From Nematopogon swammerdamellus (lineage: Eukaryota; Arthropoda; Insecta; Lepidoptera; Adelidae), in assembly GCA_946902875.1 (NCBI GenBank), contig OX336348.1:10751741-10815740 (forward strand): a stretch of 64,000 nucleotides of DNA, written 5' to 3'. The notes under the pieces are model-generated. The model was not told the DNA's origin. It ran no database searches and was given only the letters and a program-made list of their open reading frames with translations. The translations under genes and the position numbers were made by a program. Of the stretch, positions 47,415-59,760 are shown piece by piece (position 1 is the first letter of the stretch; each line of letters starts with the position of its first letter).

Positions 47415-50400
47415 CTAGCTTTTGCCCGCGGCTTCGCTCGCGTGAAATTCGTATTTCAAAGGAAGAAAGTAAGTAACTAAGGCCGATCTGCGTTTAGGTA
47501 AACAATAAAACTTCTCAACTAAAGTAAGTAACTAACGGCGAGGCTTCAGGCTGAGCTGCATTCTGGACGACAATACACCTTCTCGAAGAAAGTAAGTAAC
47601 TAAGGGCGAGGCCGAAGGCCGAGCTGCGTTCAGGAAGACGATAACCTTTTCGAAGAAAGTAAGTAACAGAGTGCGAGGCCGAAGGCCGAGCTGCGTTCGG
47701 AAAGACCATAAACCTTCTCGAACAAAGTAAGTAACTAAGGGCGAGGCCGAAGGCCGAGCTGCGTTCAGGAAGACTATAAAACTTCTCGACGAAATTAAGT
47801 AATTGAAGGCGAGGCCGAAGGCCGAGCTGCGTTCAGGAAGACTATAAACCTTCTTAATGAAAGTAAGTAACTGAGGGCGAGGCCGAAGGCCGAGCTGCGG
47901 TCAGGGAGACGATAACGTTTTCGAAGAAAGTAAGTAACAGACGGCGAGGTCGAAGGCCAGCTGCGTTCAGGAAGACCATAAACCTTCTCGAAGATAGTAA
48001 GTAACTTAGGGCGAGGCCGAAGACCGAGCTGCGTTCAGAAAGACGATAACCTTTTCGAAGAAAGTAAGTAACAGAGGGCGATGCCGAATTCCGAGCTGCG
48101 TTCAGGAAGACTATAAACGTTTCGAAGAAATCAAGTAATTCAGGGCGAGGCTGAAGGCCGAGCTGCGTTCAGGAAGACTATAAATCGTCTTGAAGAAAGT
48201 ATGTAACTATCGTCCATAGTTAGTTACTGTCAGCGTCTTCCAGGATACAGCCCGGCCTTCGGTCACGCCCTTAGTTACGTACGACAATACAGCTTCTCGA
48301 AGAAAGTAAGTAATTGAGGGCGAGGCCGAAGGCCGAGCTGCGTTCAGGAAGACGATAACCTATTCGAAGAAAGTAAGTAACAGAGGGCGAGGCCGAAGAC
48401 CGAGCTGCGTTCGGAAAGATCATACACCTTCTCGACCAAAGTAAGTAACTAAGGGCGAGGCCGAAGGCCGAGCTGCGTTCAGGAAGACTATAAAACTTCT
48501 CGACGAAATTAAGTAATTGAGGGCGAGGCCAAAGGCCGAGCTGCGTTCAGGAAGACTATAAACCTTCTTAATGAAAGTAAGTAACTGAGGGCGAGGCCGA
48601 AGGCCGAGCTGCGGTCAGGGAGACGATAACCTTTTCGAAGAAAGTAAGTAACAGAGGGCGATGTCGAAGGCCAGCTGCGTTCAGGAAGACCATAAACCTT
48701 CTCGAAGAAAGTAAGTAACTAAGGGCGAGGCCGAAGGCCGAGCTGCGTTCAGGAAGACTATACCTTCTCGATGAAAGTAAGTAACTGAGGGCGAGGCCGA
48801 AGACCGAGCTGCGTTCAGGAAGACGATAACCTTTTCGAAGAGAGTAAGTAACAGAGGGCGAGGCCGAATGCCGGCTGCGTTCAGGAAGACTATAAACGTT
48901 TCGAAGAAGTCAAGTAATTCAGGGCGAGGCCGAAGGCCGAGCTGCGTTCAGGAAGACTATAAACCGTCTTGAAGAAAGTATGTAACTGTCGTCCATAGTT
49001 AGTTACTGTCAGCGTCTTCCAGGATACAGCCCGGCCTTTTTATGCAATTTTTATTTTTTTATGGAAACTGACACGGTTGGCTACATCACCTACAACATCC
49101 GTGATGTCGGCCCATAATACCGGACGAACTTAGTGCCACGTCAGTGCTTCCCTTGGAGAAGGTTTATGGTCTTCCTGAACGCAGCTCGGCCTTCGGCCTC
49201 GCCCTCTGTTACTTACTTTCATCAAGAATGTTTATAGTCTTTCTGAACGCAGCTCGGCCTTGGGCCTCCCTCGCCCTCAATTACTTAATTTCTTCGAGAA
49301 GGTTTATAGTCTTCCTGAATGCAGCTCGGCCTTCGGCCTCGCCCTTTGTTACTTACTTTCTTCGAAAATGTTTATACTCTTCCTGAACGCAGCTCGGCCT
49401 TCGGCCTCGCCTTTAGTATGTTACTTACTTTCTTTGAGAATGTTTATTGTTTATCTGAATCCAGTTCACCCTCCGGCCCTGGCCTAAGTTACTGACTTTC
49501 TTCTTTTGAAATACAAATTTCACGCGAGCGAATCCGCGGGAAAAAGCTGTCGATATTAAAATACGAAACTTCAGTTAAAATAAATCAAATACTTTAGATA
49601 TCTAACTAAGTAAAATATTCCACCTATTAGCGTAACCGGAACTGAATTTTATTTAGCCTATCCTGTGTCTCGTATAGCTAAATGTGCGTGTACTAATTTA
49701 AATGTTATGGAGGAAATTCATGCATACATAATTATTCGCCCCGCCCCACTGTGCGCCGCACCGCAGGACGCCATATCAAGACATTCTCATCGTCGTAACT
49801 TTTAAACTATTGGTCCAAATTACTTAGTGTAAAAGCCAAAGTTTAAATACCAGAAGCGATAAAAGTATGTATTTTGATAAGGATTAATTAAATACGTACT
49901 GTAAAATGTGCATTGTAAATACAGTAAGTATCCAATTTAAATGTATTTATGGTTCACTATTTTGGCTATAGTGGCTTCCACATAAAAGGTAGATATATGC
50001 TGTCGCGGACTTTTTTTTAGAACTATTTAAGAGAAACAACGTCATTATACTCGTACATTATCTTCGTGTAACTCTAACGGTTTATTCAGCGCATGCCGAG
50101 ATAGCGCTCAGATGGCAGGATTTTTTCCGACTTAACTACTTGACATTTATGGATATACCTATTTGGGCCAATTTACACAATGTCTGTATAAATTATAGCC
50201 TATATGTTATTTTGATGTACTGTAAAGGCTCATCAAAATCTGTTTAGTAGTTTTCGCGTGAAAGAGGAACAAAGATCCATTCTATCATATTGCGGCCGCC
50301 CGCTCGGTAAATACCTATAGTACTACGGCGCCTACGGAACATATCGGTTTGTATGGGAGCCACATCTTAGCGTAACCGGAAGTAAATTTTATTAAGCCTA

Positions 50401-50505
50401 TCCTGTGTCCCGTGTAGGTAAATGTACTTGAACGAAGTTTCATCGAATTCAGAAGATCGGTTTAAGAGTTATGGTGGAACATACATACATACAGAAATGA
50501 TTTCT
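47415..50505 (-). mobile_element. Helitron-like element, copy 2 (inverted relative to copy 1)
   Basis: The whole of 15589-18895 recurs in inverse orientation: the CTAG terminus at 47415, minisatellites, the internal SINE tail (49031-49145), the segment TTTAGATATCTAACTAAG, the GGCGCCTACGGAACATATCG part and the start ACATACATACAGAAATGATT. It has one rather than two units of the 149-bp duplication. It is about 3.1 kb long. Confidence 0.6.
49031..49145 (-). mobile_element. SINE tail fragment inside copy 2
   Basis: Complement of 17093-17210, at the same internal position. It includes the variant CCATAATACCGGACGAAC shared only with copy 1, not with the free SINEs. Confidence 0.75.
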
Positions 50506-51145
50506 AAAAATCGTAAATTTAGTTTTAGTATCATACACAGAGTCTACAAACCCAATATTTCAAAAAATAAAGCAACTTACTCCACGACCATGCCTTACAG
50601 ATTTATTATTAGTATTGATGATTGCACAAAATAGATTTCATTCTGCTATCCATTAATTTTTCACATATCTTGCAAGGAACCTGTGGAGGTTTGAACTTTT
50701 CCCTCTTTTCATTCACTGGAATCGGCACTGTTCGCCGCAACTGGCTGGAAATCACCTGCGCATCCTCTCGCCATGACAGCGGGAGGAGAGATTATTTAGT
50801 GGAGTTTTCAGATCATCAATTATCTATGTAAGACCGACAGGACACTCTTTCGGAATCGGGCTTATCTATCTTTCATTCATCCGACCTAAATTCATTTCAA
50901 ACATCGTTTGCTAAGGTTCGCAAATGCCAATTTTTTTTCGTAATCAATCGTCACCTACCTCTATTGTTATTTCATAACTAACCTACCTACCTAGTTTCAA
51001 CTTCGCTCACAAGATGGCGTTACCGAATAATTCTTAAACTGCTACGTGAACGACCAAAGCTATTTCGCTAGAAAAAGATTTATTTGAACGTGATATTATT
51101 TTCACGGAATCGCAAGCTATAACTGATCTGTTAAATATCGACTAG
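50506..51145. other. Flank of the second BEL relic; no clear gene
   Basis: Short frames such as GTCGGLNFSLFSF-type sequence (50640-50830) do not resemble known proteins. The interval may include the 5' LTR or leader of the BEL relic that follows, but no LTR partner is available for comparison. Confidence 0.35.
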
Positions 51146-52246
51146 CTTCAGTTTGTCTGCCGCGCAAAAGAGCTGCAAACGTTGCAAAGAAAATTTACTA
51201 AACTTCAAAGTAAAATCGAAAAGAGCTTAACGGTAAGCGGCCAGTTTGATAAGAATGAACAATTGGCTATGCGATTTAATTTCAATGACCTGTATTACAG
51301 CATTCAAGTGTCAGCAAGCAAACTGAAGCAAGCCGAGGAAACTGCTCGCAGATTGAGTTATTCACTCCATAACTCGACGTTTCACGATGCAAGCAGCGCG
51401 GATGCAGTCCGTAGCAAGGCACGCCTACCTGCCTTGGCTTTACCTACATTTTCAGGAGAACCTACTGATTGGAATGCGTTCTTAGATCTTTTTAGATCAA
51501 TCGTTCAAGACAGCACTCAGTACGAACAAGTAGAGAAATTTAGGTATTTGTTAATGTCACTTAAGGAGGAGCCTTACAGCCTCATTAAATCGATACCAGT
51601 CACAAACGAAAATTACACCATTGCACTGGACATTCTGAAAAAGAGATACGAAAATCCTCGTCTGTAAGCATCTAGATCGTATTCTCGACTTGAAAAATAT
51701 TTCCAACGTAGAAAAGGGCTTGCGTAGCACTCTGAATATTTTCAGGAAAACCTCAAAGCACTTGAGATGATGAAATTTCCAATTAAATCGTGGGACTTCA
51801 TTCGGGTAAATTTGCTTCTGCGAAAATTAACCACTAGCTTGCGCAAACGTTTTGAAATCTCTTTGAATTCATGCAGCTCCTTACCAACATTGGATCAGTT
51901 GTTGAACTTCCTGAACAAAGAGCTCGCAGCGAATGAGATAGTAAATTGTGCTAAAAATACTGATTTTTCTGCAAAAGCGATTAATTCGCAACCTAAACCA
52001 AAACTACCTCAACCTGCACCTCAACCAAAATTGTGTGCCATGGCTGTAAGTGCGCCTACACAAAGTAACTTTAAGTGCATTCTATGTAAATCACCTCATT
52101 CACTCGGCAGATGCCCTGAGTTCCTAAGCCTCTCTGTCTCCGATAAACTTAAAACTATTAAGGGGCAGAAAATTTGCACTAACTGTTTGAATGTAGGTCA
52201 CGAATTCGAAGGCTGTAAATCAAAATTTCACTCGCCGGCGGCGTAG
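51146..52246 (+). pseudogene. BEL/Pao gag (second element)
   Basis: The frame opens after a stop at 51143-51145 without an ATG. It contains RARLPALALPTFSGEPTDW-like sequence (SKARLPALALPTFSGEP, DWNAFLDLFRSIVQD) and KFRYLLMSLKEEPYSLIKSI, the DUF1759-type Pao gag core. A stop/frameshift at about 51665 precedes KSWDFIRVNLLLRKL and LPTLDQLLNFLNKEL. It ends with two CCHC knuckles, CILCKSPHSLGRC and CTNCLNVGHEFEGC. Gag would assemble the retrotransposon particle. The missing start and the frameshift make it a relic, but it retains the N-terminal part absent from the first BEL element. Confidence 0.8.
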
Positions 52247-52259
52247 TAGACAGCACATC

Positions 52260-52700
52260 GAATAATACTCACAAAACAGTATTATTATCAACCGCGCTTG
52301 CTGATATTCACCTAGGCGAAAATGTTAAACAAACTGTGCGATGTGTGACTGACAGCGGATCACAGGCAACAATCATTACGGAGGCTTGTGTGGACCGTTT
52401 GCGTTTACCGAGACAACATATAAATATATCTCTAGAAGGCATAGAAACCGATAGAACTATACCAACTCGTGGCGTAGTTCAATTTCAACTTTCTCCTCAT
52501 AATAAAAGCGGTCCCATATTAAATGTAAAGGCACTAATTTTATCAAAACTCACTCGGTACCGGCCGAATGTGAATTTACATATCGACAATTGGCCACATT
52601 TAAAAAATTTAAAACTGGCAGATCCAGACCTGAAATCACGAAGACCGATTGAATTGTCAATCGGCGCCGACCCGTTGGATGAGTTTTATTCGGAATAAAA
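52260..52700 (+). pseudogene. BEL/Pao aspartic protease (second element)
   Basis: TALADIHLGENVKQTVRC leads into the active site VTDSGSQATIITEACVDRL, with the canonical DSG triad. Later, IELSIGADPLDEF is the conserved C-terminal block (usually IGADxxxE). The frame stops at about 52698, before the RT. It is better preserved than the protease at 20370-20921 and provides the local reference for that altered site. Confidence 0.75.
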
Positions 52701-52751
52701 GGTCCTCCCAACACCTCCACTGCTATTGATAGCATATTTGGGCACCTACTT

Positions 52752-52980
52752 ATGGGTAAAATCAAATTACTCAAACCAAATCATTTTCAGACTTGTCTTA
52801 GCTCATTTACCAATGATATTGACATGTCTTTGCAAAGGTTCTGGGAACTAGAATTAGTACCAGAAACCGAATTTGTTTCTCAGGAACATACCTACTGTGA
52901 AAATCTGTACTCGAATACAGTGTCACGCGACCAGACAGGACGCTACGTCGTAGCCTACAAAGCTAATTTAACCACCTTTC
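52752..52980 (+). pseudogene. BEL/Pao RT start (second element), truncated
   Basis: DIDMSLQRFWELELVPETEF and NLYSNTVSRDQTGRYVVAY match the beginning of Pao RT (compare 20928-21114). Homology ends just after, before any catalytic motif; the sequence then becomes non-coding and meets a LINE end. The remaining pol is not in the window. Confidence 0.7.
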
Positions 52981-53029
52981 GGAAGCAATATAAGTTAGAG
53001 TGCATTTCGATGCATTTCTATTTTTTTTA

Positions 53030-53765
53030 TTTATTTTTTTATTTTTTTTATTGTTAGCTCGACATATGGCGCCGAGGCACCCATAAGGTGTCTAACGGCG
53101 CCCATGGACATTCGGTCGTATTCGGGGGTTGCGAATGCCATGCCGGCCTGACAGGTGCCCATTCACGCCCCTCTTGAAGGACCCGAGACTGTACTTGGGG
53201 GGAAATATATGAGCAGGGAGAGCGTTCCAGAGTTTACCGGTTCTGTACAGGAAAGATCTGCAGAATCGATTGGTACGCATGCGCGGTAAGTCCAGCGTAT
53301 ATGGATGCAATCCCTGCCCAGTGCGCGTGGTGCGGAGGTGGAAAGGGACGGCGGGATCGCGTTAAACAGCTCCTCCGAGCACTCCCCATGGAATAAGCGA
53401 TAGAACACACTTAGGGAGCCGACATCCCTACGGTGTTGCAGTGGTTCTAGATCACGGGACACTTCGGGGTCACCCACTAGTCGCACGGCTCGACGCTGGA
53501 TCGAGTCCAGAGGCGCAAGCTGGTATTTGGCAGAGCCATCCCACAGGTGCGAGCAGTACTCCAAGCAAGACCTAATCTGCGATTTATACAGGAGCAGCTT
53601 TTGGTCTGCCGTGAAGTACCGTCGCACCTTATTGAGTACGCCCAGCTTTTTAGAAGCCAGCTTGGCCTTCCCCTCGATGTGGCGACGAAAGTTCAAGTCG
53701 TGCCACAGTTCGACTCCGAGGACCCCGAGGTGTTCGCTTAATTTGAGCGAATTTGAATTTGATTT
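53030..53765 (-). mobile_element. 5'-truncated LINE 3' end (Jockey-like), minus strand
   Basis: On the minus strand the RT thumb/C-terminal region is readable (GVELWHDLNFRRHIEGKA, RSCLEYCSHLWDGSA, LDSIQRRAVRLVGDP, then after one frameshift TNRFCRSFLYRTGKLWNALP). It ends in TGTCGAGCTAACAATAAA and an A-rich tail at the left end. ATTTCTAT occurs at both flanks and may be the target duplication. Confidence 0.8.
53163..53740 (-). pseudogene. LINE ORF2 C-terminal fragment
   Basis: About 190 residues of the region downstream of the RT catalytic core survive, with LYKSQIRSCLEYCSHLW and VFYRLFHGECSEELFNAIP as recognisable landmarks. The palm motifs are missing because of 5' truncation, and a frameshift near 53300 separates the last 70 residues. 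It has no activity on its own and marks where the BEL relic was invaded or abutted. Confidence 0.75.
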
Positions 53766-54094
53766 CTATGTTAAAATGAGATGATTGTGTAGAAGGGTAC
53801 GGTTAGAATTTTGTAACCACTAACGTAATATTTTCATTTTCACGTTGGTATTGTCTCAAGGGTGACAATAGTTTACTATTTTACGGTCTACCTATGTTAT
53901 ACATTATTGAACAATACAAATTAAGAAGATTTGCCTGTGTTAAGTAAACAACATATAGGTATATAGGAAACTTAATATACTCGTATCAGCCAATAAAATA
54001 TAGCAAACAAATTCGTTGTATTTCTTGCATTTGTGAATCAAATTAAAAGATAGCGAAGATTTAATAATATTATTGCTTTATGCAAGGAACCGCG
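53766..54094. other. AT-rich interval, nothing recognised
   Basis: No open frame, no repeat family match within the window. Confidence 0.5.
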
Positions 54095-54097
54095 TGT

Positions 54098-54352
54098 CAA
54101 ACTGTAGGTCCCTTCCCTTGCCCCTTACTAGGTGGTAGGCTCAAATTGTAGCCGACTGGGTTAGTACCACCGTACTGGATGTAAGATGGCCGCATAGCAG
54201 CCTCGGCTGTGTTCTCCTCTAGTCCAGTATAGCCAGCAATCCAGGGAAGTCTCCGGTATGGCACCTACCTTCTCGGAGGTGATATTGGCTGGTCGGAACA
54301 TGTGCTTTAGCCCCTCCAACTCAGCCACCCATACCGGATTACATAAAAAAAA
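54098..54352 (+). mobile_element. tRNA(Ser/Leu)-family SINE without head (copy 3)
   Basis: It begins in the shared central domain (AACTGTAGGTCCCTTCCC, TACTAGGTGGTAGG) and continues with CAGCCTCGGCTGTGTTCTCC, CCAGGGAAGTCTCCGGTATG and an A tail after ACCGGATTACAT. The tRNA head is lost. Confidence 0.75.
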
Positions 54353-54513
54353 AAGTTTTAGGGTTTCGTAGTCAACAAGGAACCCTTATAGTTTCGCCAT
54401 GTCCGTCCGTCTGTCCGTCTGTCCGTCCGTCTATCTGTCCGTGGCTTAGGTCAGAGACCATTGGTACTAGAAAGTTGTAAGTTGGTATAGGTATACACAG
54501 TGGCGGCTGGTGA

Positions 54514-54559
54514 CCTATGGGACTGGGTGTGCGGCGCACAGCACACCCAGTCCCATAGG
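54514..54559. repeat. Perfect 19-bp palindrome near the hAT left end
   Basis: CCTATGGGACTGGGTGTGC and its exact complement flank GGCGCACA. A subterminal hairpin of this kind may be a transposase-binding or structural feature. Confidence 0.85.
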
Positions 54560-54593
54560 TACCTAGCGCACAATGTGCGCTAACTTACTCGTT

Positions 54594-55328
54594 ACAGTAG
54601 AAACCAAACTTAAATGCCGCTGTGAGATGCGCCCGTGTGTCTGCGCAAAAGACGATTAATAGGGCAGAGGGGGGGGGGGGGGGGGGGGGAGGGCGGAAGG
54701 TGTGCAAAGGGGGGTATCGGCGCACCATACCGCGCTCCCCCGCGTTGCTAGGATACGACCGCGCGCCGTCCCCGCCCGCGTCCTGTCGCCCGCGCACGAC
54801 CCCCTCTCATCAGTGCGTGCGCCATTGTACAGTCACTCACTATTTATTTGTTTCTTCCGTAGTTTTGCGGTAGATTTTCTACTAATGGTGGTTTCACACA
54901 TGGTTATTCGTATTCGTGATTGTTGCAAACATTTTAGTTTTATCTCACTCTAACCAAGCCATTAAAAGGAGACGAAACGGAAATGTTTATCAAATATTTG
55001 TGTACATACAGCTATGTGTGGTGCTAGCATGATGAGTGTTTATTGACGAAGTGCGTTTACCGGGGTCGCCCGAGCGACACCAACACGTCGTCAGTTCAAA
55101 CCGGTTTTAACTATGACCGATACATCGGTGTGCAAAAACATAATATAATACAGTAATATATAAAAATAATATAAAGCAAGACTCTCTTTTTTACCTACAA
55201 ATGATAATGTAAAATAATTTTATAAATTTTCTGGCAAAATATTCGATTGTATATTTTATTTGACTATACATGCGCAGTCAAGCGGCCGAACTTCAAGCCA
55301 ATACGCATTTAAGTTTGGTTTCCACTGT
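54594..55328. mobile_element. Possible nested MITE with 24-bp inverted ends
   Basis: ACAGTAGAAACCAAACTTAA continuing ATGC (54594-54617) is the complement, with one mismatch, of 55305-55328. No target duplication is evident. The interior includes a G21 run (54669-54689), a GC-rich part and AT-rich sequence, without a gene. Confidence 0.45.
54669..54689 (+). repeat. G21 homopolymer
   Basis: Twenty-one consecutive G inside the possible MITE. Confidence 0.95.
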
Positions 55329-55587
55329 ACTAAACCCAAACGTGAATTTAATGGATACCGAGACGTGATTTTTTATTTTATTTTTATGTCTGAGTTAATT
55401 GCCCAAATTATGTAAAAGTATTCTCACTCAACAGATACATAGTTGAAAGACAAAATAAGGTAAGGATAAAAGTGATAAATTATTAAAATATATGTAATAA
55501 AAATTACTCACTTTTAAATTGAAATATGTAGGTATGGTGTTTTGAAGAACACGCCAGCGAATTTATGAAAATTATGAAGAAATCAGT

Positions 55588-55612
55588 CACACACACACAC
55601 ACACACACACTA
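55588..55612 (+). repeat. CA microsatellite
   Basis: Uninterrupted ACACACAC run, followed by TACACACACTACAG. Confidence 0.95.
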
Positions 55613-55734
55613 CACACACTACAGTTTAATTGGGTAGGTCTAATATTGTTCTATTTATATTGTAAGTCTATTCGTCGGGTTTATCTTGCGCAAATATTTC
55701 TATCACTTTTTTGTCACGCACTAGAAACACAACC

Positions 55735-55880
55735 AGAGTCCTAATTGCTCGAAGAACCAAAGCGACACTTCACTGCGCAGTGGCCACTGGCCACCGAGCC
55801 GCGGCCGCCGCCGGGGCGCCGCCGCGCGCGAGGCGTGGCCGGCGCGCGCGCCCGCGCCCGCCGGCCAGCCTTGCCGCGCC
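55735..55880. other. CpG-dense segment
   Basis: GCCGCCGCCGGGGCGCCG, GCGCGCGAGGCGTGGCC and GGCGCGCGCGCCCGCGCCCG form an isolated CpG-rich patch within the hAT interior. Similar patches occur near 60530-60560, 61000-61040 and 61228-61262. Confidence 0.7.
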
Positions 55881-56664
55881 GGGCAATGAAGAAAACTTCA
55901 CAATGTACTGTTAACTGACGAAAAATCGTTCAAACTGCTAAAAAACTGATTTGCAAAACATCCCGGCGCGGCAAAGTTATATTACGTACAATATTTCATC
56001 TAAGCGGCGCGGGGGCGCGGAGCGGTCATTATCGGTCGACGCACCGACCCACCAAGCATACATACGGGAGACGCAACGCTACTGCGTTTGTATCGGAGCA
56101 CGGCTAGCCAAAAATCCCTACTACTACGAAAATCGAAATCGCAATTTAATCTTTTATGACGTGACTTGTCTATCTCCGTTACCCATATCGCGCCCTGCGA
56201 TATGGAGAGAGACAGAGCGAGCAAGGCCAGCTGACTCGTGAAGGCCAGCGACAGGTTTGTTATCGCTGGCTTGGCTCGGGTATCTGGTAGTAAGAGCCGA
56301 CCGTCCGACCAATCGGAAGCCTTGCTTGACGGCAACTTGACGGGATCACTACGAATGCCAGTCTGACGGACGATGATGGTGCGGTATATTTGTGAATTTT
56401 GAAATTGTTATTTGTAATATTATTTCAAATAGTTTTTACTGAACGAATATTATTGTTTGAATCCAAAAAAAAATATTGAAAAATTAAACCAGACTGTTGT
56501 TCTAATATTTTTGAAAAGTTGTACTAATAATCAGTGATAGGAATAAGTAGGGCTTATTTACCTAAACTTCGAGGAACAGAGTAAAAGATTGGAGTCTTCC
56601 TTAAAACAATATTTTTTTCCGGTTTAATAATATTCATGGTGTTTTAATCTCGCGATTTAAAAAA

Positions 56665-57225
56665 AGTGGCCGCCATTTTGAACTTTTTAGTTACTGGACC
56701 GATTGCTTTCAAAATCGATATCTGGGTGTATGTGTGGGCTCTGATTACGAATCTGTAGTAAAAATTTAAAAAAAGTGGCCGCCATTTTGAACTTTTTAGA
56801 TAGTGGACCGATTGCTTTCAAAATCGATATCTGGGTGTATGTGTGGGCTCTGAATACGAATCTGTAGTAAAAATAAAAAAAAAGTGGCCGCCATTTTGAA
56901 CTTTTTCGTTACTGGACCGATTGCTTTCAAAATCGATATCTGGGTGTATGTGTGGGCTCTGAATACGAATCTGTAGTAAAAATAAAAAAAAAGTGGCCGC
57001 CATTTTGAACTTTTTCGTTACTGGACCGATTGCTTTCAAAATCGATATCTGGGTGTCTGTGTGGGCTCTGAACACGAATCCGTTGTCAAAATGTAAAAAA
57101 AGTGGCCGCCATTTTGAACTTTTTAGTTACTGGACCGATTGCTTTCAAAATCGATATCTGGGTGTCTGTGTGGGCTCTGAATACGAATCCGTTGTCAAAA
57201 TGTAAAAAAAGTGGCCGCCATTTTA
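56665..57225 (+). repeat. 109-bp array in copy B, forward part
   Basis: Five units start with AGTGGCCGCCATTTTGAAC. They include a variant with TTTTTCGTTACTGG shared by two adjacent units, a sign of local amplification. Confidence 0.92.
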
Positions 57226-57239
57226 AATAATAATATAAT

Positions 57240-59010
57240 AACCGCCATAGTAACTAAAAAGTTCAAAATTAGATATAGATTTTGAAAGCAATCGGTCCAG
57301 GAACTAAAAAGTTCAAAATGGCGGAAACTTTTTAAAATTTTGACAACGGATTCGTGTTCAGAACCTACACAGACACCCAGATATCGATTTTGAAAGCAAT
57401 CGGTTCAGTAACTAAAAAGTTCAAAATGGCGGTCACTTTTTTTTTAATTTTGACAACGGATTCGTATTTAGAGCCCGCACGGACACCAAGATATCGATTT
57501 TGAAAGCAATCGGTCCAGTAACTAAAAAGTTCAAAATGGCGGCCACTTTTATAAAATTTTGACAACGGATTCGTATTCAGAGCCCACACAGACACCCAGA
57601 TATCGATTTTGAAAGCAATCGGTCCAGTAACTAAAAAGTTCAAAATGGCGGCCACTTTTATAAAATTTTGACAACGGATTCGTATTCAGAGCCCACACAG
57701 ACACCCAGATATCGATTTTGAAAGCAATCGGTCCAGTAACTAAAAAGTTCAAAATGGCGACCACTTTTTTTAAATTTTGACAACGGATTCGTATTCAGAA
57801 CCCACACGGACACCCAGATATCGATTTTGAAAGCAATCGGTCCAGTAACTAAAAAGTTCAAAATGGCGGCCACTTTTATAAAATTTTGACAACGGATTCG
57901 TATTCAGAGCCCACACAGACACCCAGATATCGATTTTGAAAGCAATCGGTCCAGGAACTAAAAAGTTCAAAATGGCGGAAACTTTTTTAAATTTTGACAA
58001 CGGATTCGTGTTCAGAACCTACACAGACACCCAGATATCGATTTTGAAAGCAATCGGTCCAGTAACTAAAAAGTTCAAAATGGCGGCCACTTTTATAAAA
58101 TTTTGACAACGGATTCGTATTCAGAGCCCACACAGACACCCAGATATCGATTTTGAAAGCAATCGGTCCAGGAACTAAAAAGTTCAAAATGGCGGAAACA
58201 TTTTTAAATTTTGACAACGGATTCGTGTTCAGAACCTACACAGACACCCAGATATCGATTTTGAAAGCAATCGGTTCAGTAACTAAAAAGTTCAAAATGG
58301 CGGTCACTTTTTTTTAATTTTGACAACGGATTCGTATTCAGAGCCCACACATACACCCAGATATCGATTTTGAAAGCAATCGGTCCAGTAACTAAAAAGT
58401 TCAAAATGGCGGCCACTTTTATAAAATTTTGACAACGGATTCGTATTCAGAGCCCACACAGACACCCAGATATCGATTTTGAAAGCAATCGGTCCAGTAA
58501 CTAAAAAGTTCAAAATGGCGGCCACTTTTATAAAATTTTGACAACGGATTCGTATTCAGAGCCCACACAGACACCCAGATATAGATTTTGAAAGCAATCG
58601 GTCCAGTAACTAAAAAGTTCAAAATGGCGACCACTTTTTTTAAATTTTGACAACGGATTCGTATTCAGAGCCCACACGGACACCCAGATATCGATTTTGA
58701 AAGCAATCGGCCCAGTAACTAAAAAGATCAAAATGGCGGCCACGTTTTTAAATTTTGACAACGGATTCGTATTCAGAGCCCACACGGACACCCAGATATC
58801 GATTTTGAAAGCAATCGGTCCAGTAACTAAAAAGTTCAAAATGGCGGCCACTTTTATAAAATTTTGACAACGGATTCGTATTCAGAGCCCACACAGACAC
58901 CCAGATATCGATTTTGAAAGCAATCGGTCCAGTAACTAAAAAGTTCAAAATGGCGGCCACTTTTTTTTAATTTTGACAACGGATTCGTATTCAGGGCCCA
59001 CACAGACACT
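57240..59010 (-). repeat. 109-bp array in copy B, inverted part
   Basis: About sixteen complement-strand units (CAGTAACTAAAAAGTTC, AAAATGGCGGCC) show higher-order repetition: the series with GGCGGAAACTTTTTAAA, GTGTTCAGAACCTACAC and TTTTATAAAATTTTGAC variants recurs around 57300, 57960 and 58190. The translated repeat (FLVTGPIAFKIDIWVSVW) is a by-product. Confidence 0.92.
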
Positions 59011-59024
59011 TTTATTATAAAATA

Positions 59025-59460
59025 ACCGTCGGAGGACCTTGGTTGAAAATTTTAAAATTTAGTAGAACGGACAGACATGCATTTGTTACGGAACCCTACA
59101 TTCATTTTAAAATAAATGTTAAATTTTGTAGAACGGACAGACATGCATTTGTTACGGAACCCTACATTCATTTTGCAGAACTTATTAGTAGAATGGACAG
59201 ACATAAACGTGTTACGGAACCCTACTTTTATTATAAAATAACCGTCGGAGGACCTTGGCTGAAAATTGTAAAATTTAGTAGAACGGACAGACATGCATTT
59301 GTTACGGAACCCTACATTCATTTTGAAATAAATGTTAAATTTTGTAGAACGGACAGACATGCATTTGTTACGGAACCCTACATTCATTTTGCAGAACTTA
59401 GTAGAATGGACAGACATAAACCTGTTACCGAACCCTACTTAACAGTTGCTCTCCGGGTGT
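59025..59460 (+). repeat. Tandemly re-duplicated GGAACCCTA repeat
   Basis: Units of TAGAACGGACAGACATGC, ATTTGTTACGGAACCCTAC and ATTCATTTTAAAATAAATG occur twice as a larger block of about 235 bp (59025 and 59245), with AACCGTCGGAGGACCTTGG at the start of each. Confidence 0.85.
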
Positions 59461-59614
59461 GCCGGCAGATCCCGTGCCACTCTAACTTAACCCTTAATGC
59501 AATGACTTAAGGTTTCATTTTAAAAACGACGCTTACGCGATGTCGCGATTTCGAGTTATAAATTTTATACCCACCTAAAAAAGTGCCAAGCACCGCTAAA
59601 GAAATTTTCACTTA

Positions 59615-59760
59615 AAAAAAAACAAGCAAACAAATAAACAAACAAATATACTTTCGCATTTATGATAAACAACATGATAGCAAACAAATAAACAAACAAA
59701 TATACTTTCGCATTTATGATAAACAACATCACATTTATTATAAACAACATCCCCGTATAC
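59615..59760 (+). repeat. Short tandem duplication with AAACAAATAAACAAACAAAT
   Basis: AGCAAACAAATAAACAAAC, AAATATACTTTCGCATTT, ATGATAAACAACAT occurs twice (about 59625 and 59680), with a third partial ATTATAAACAACAT. Confidence 0.85.

Noticed and set aside
56818..58960. Repeated 60-140 codon ORFs with FLVTGPIAFKIDIWV
   Set aside because: They follow the 109-bp repeat unit in both orientations and end wherever unit length changes frame; no start context or codon constraint.
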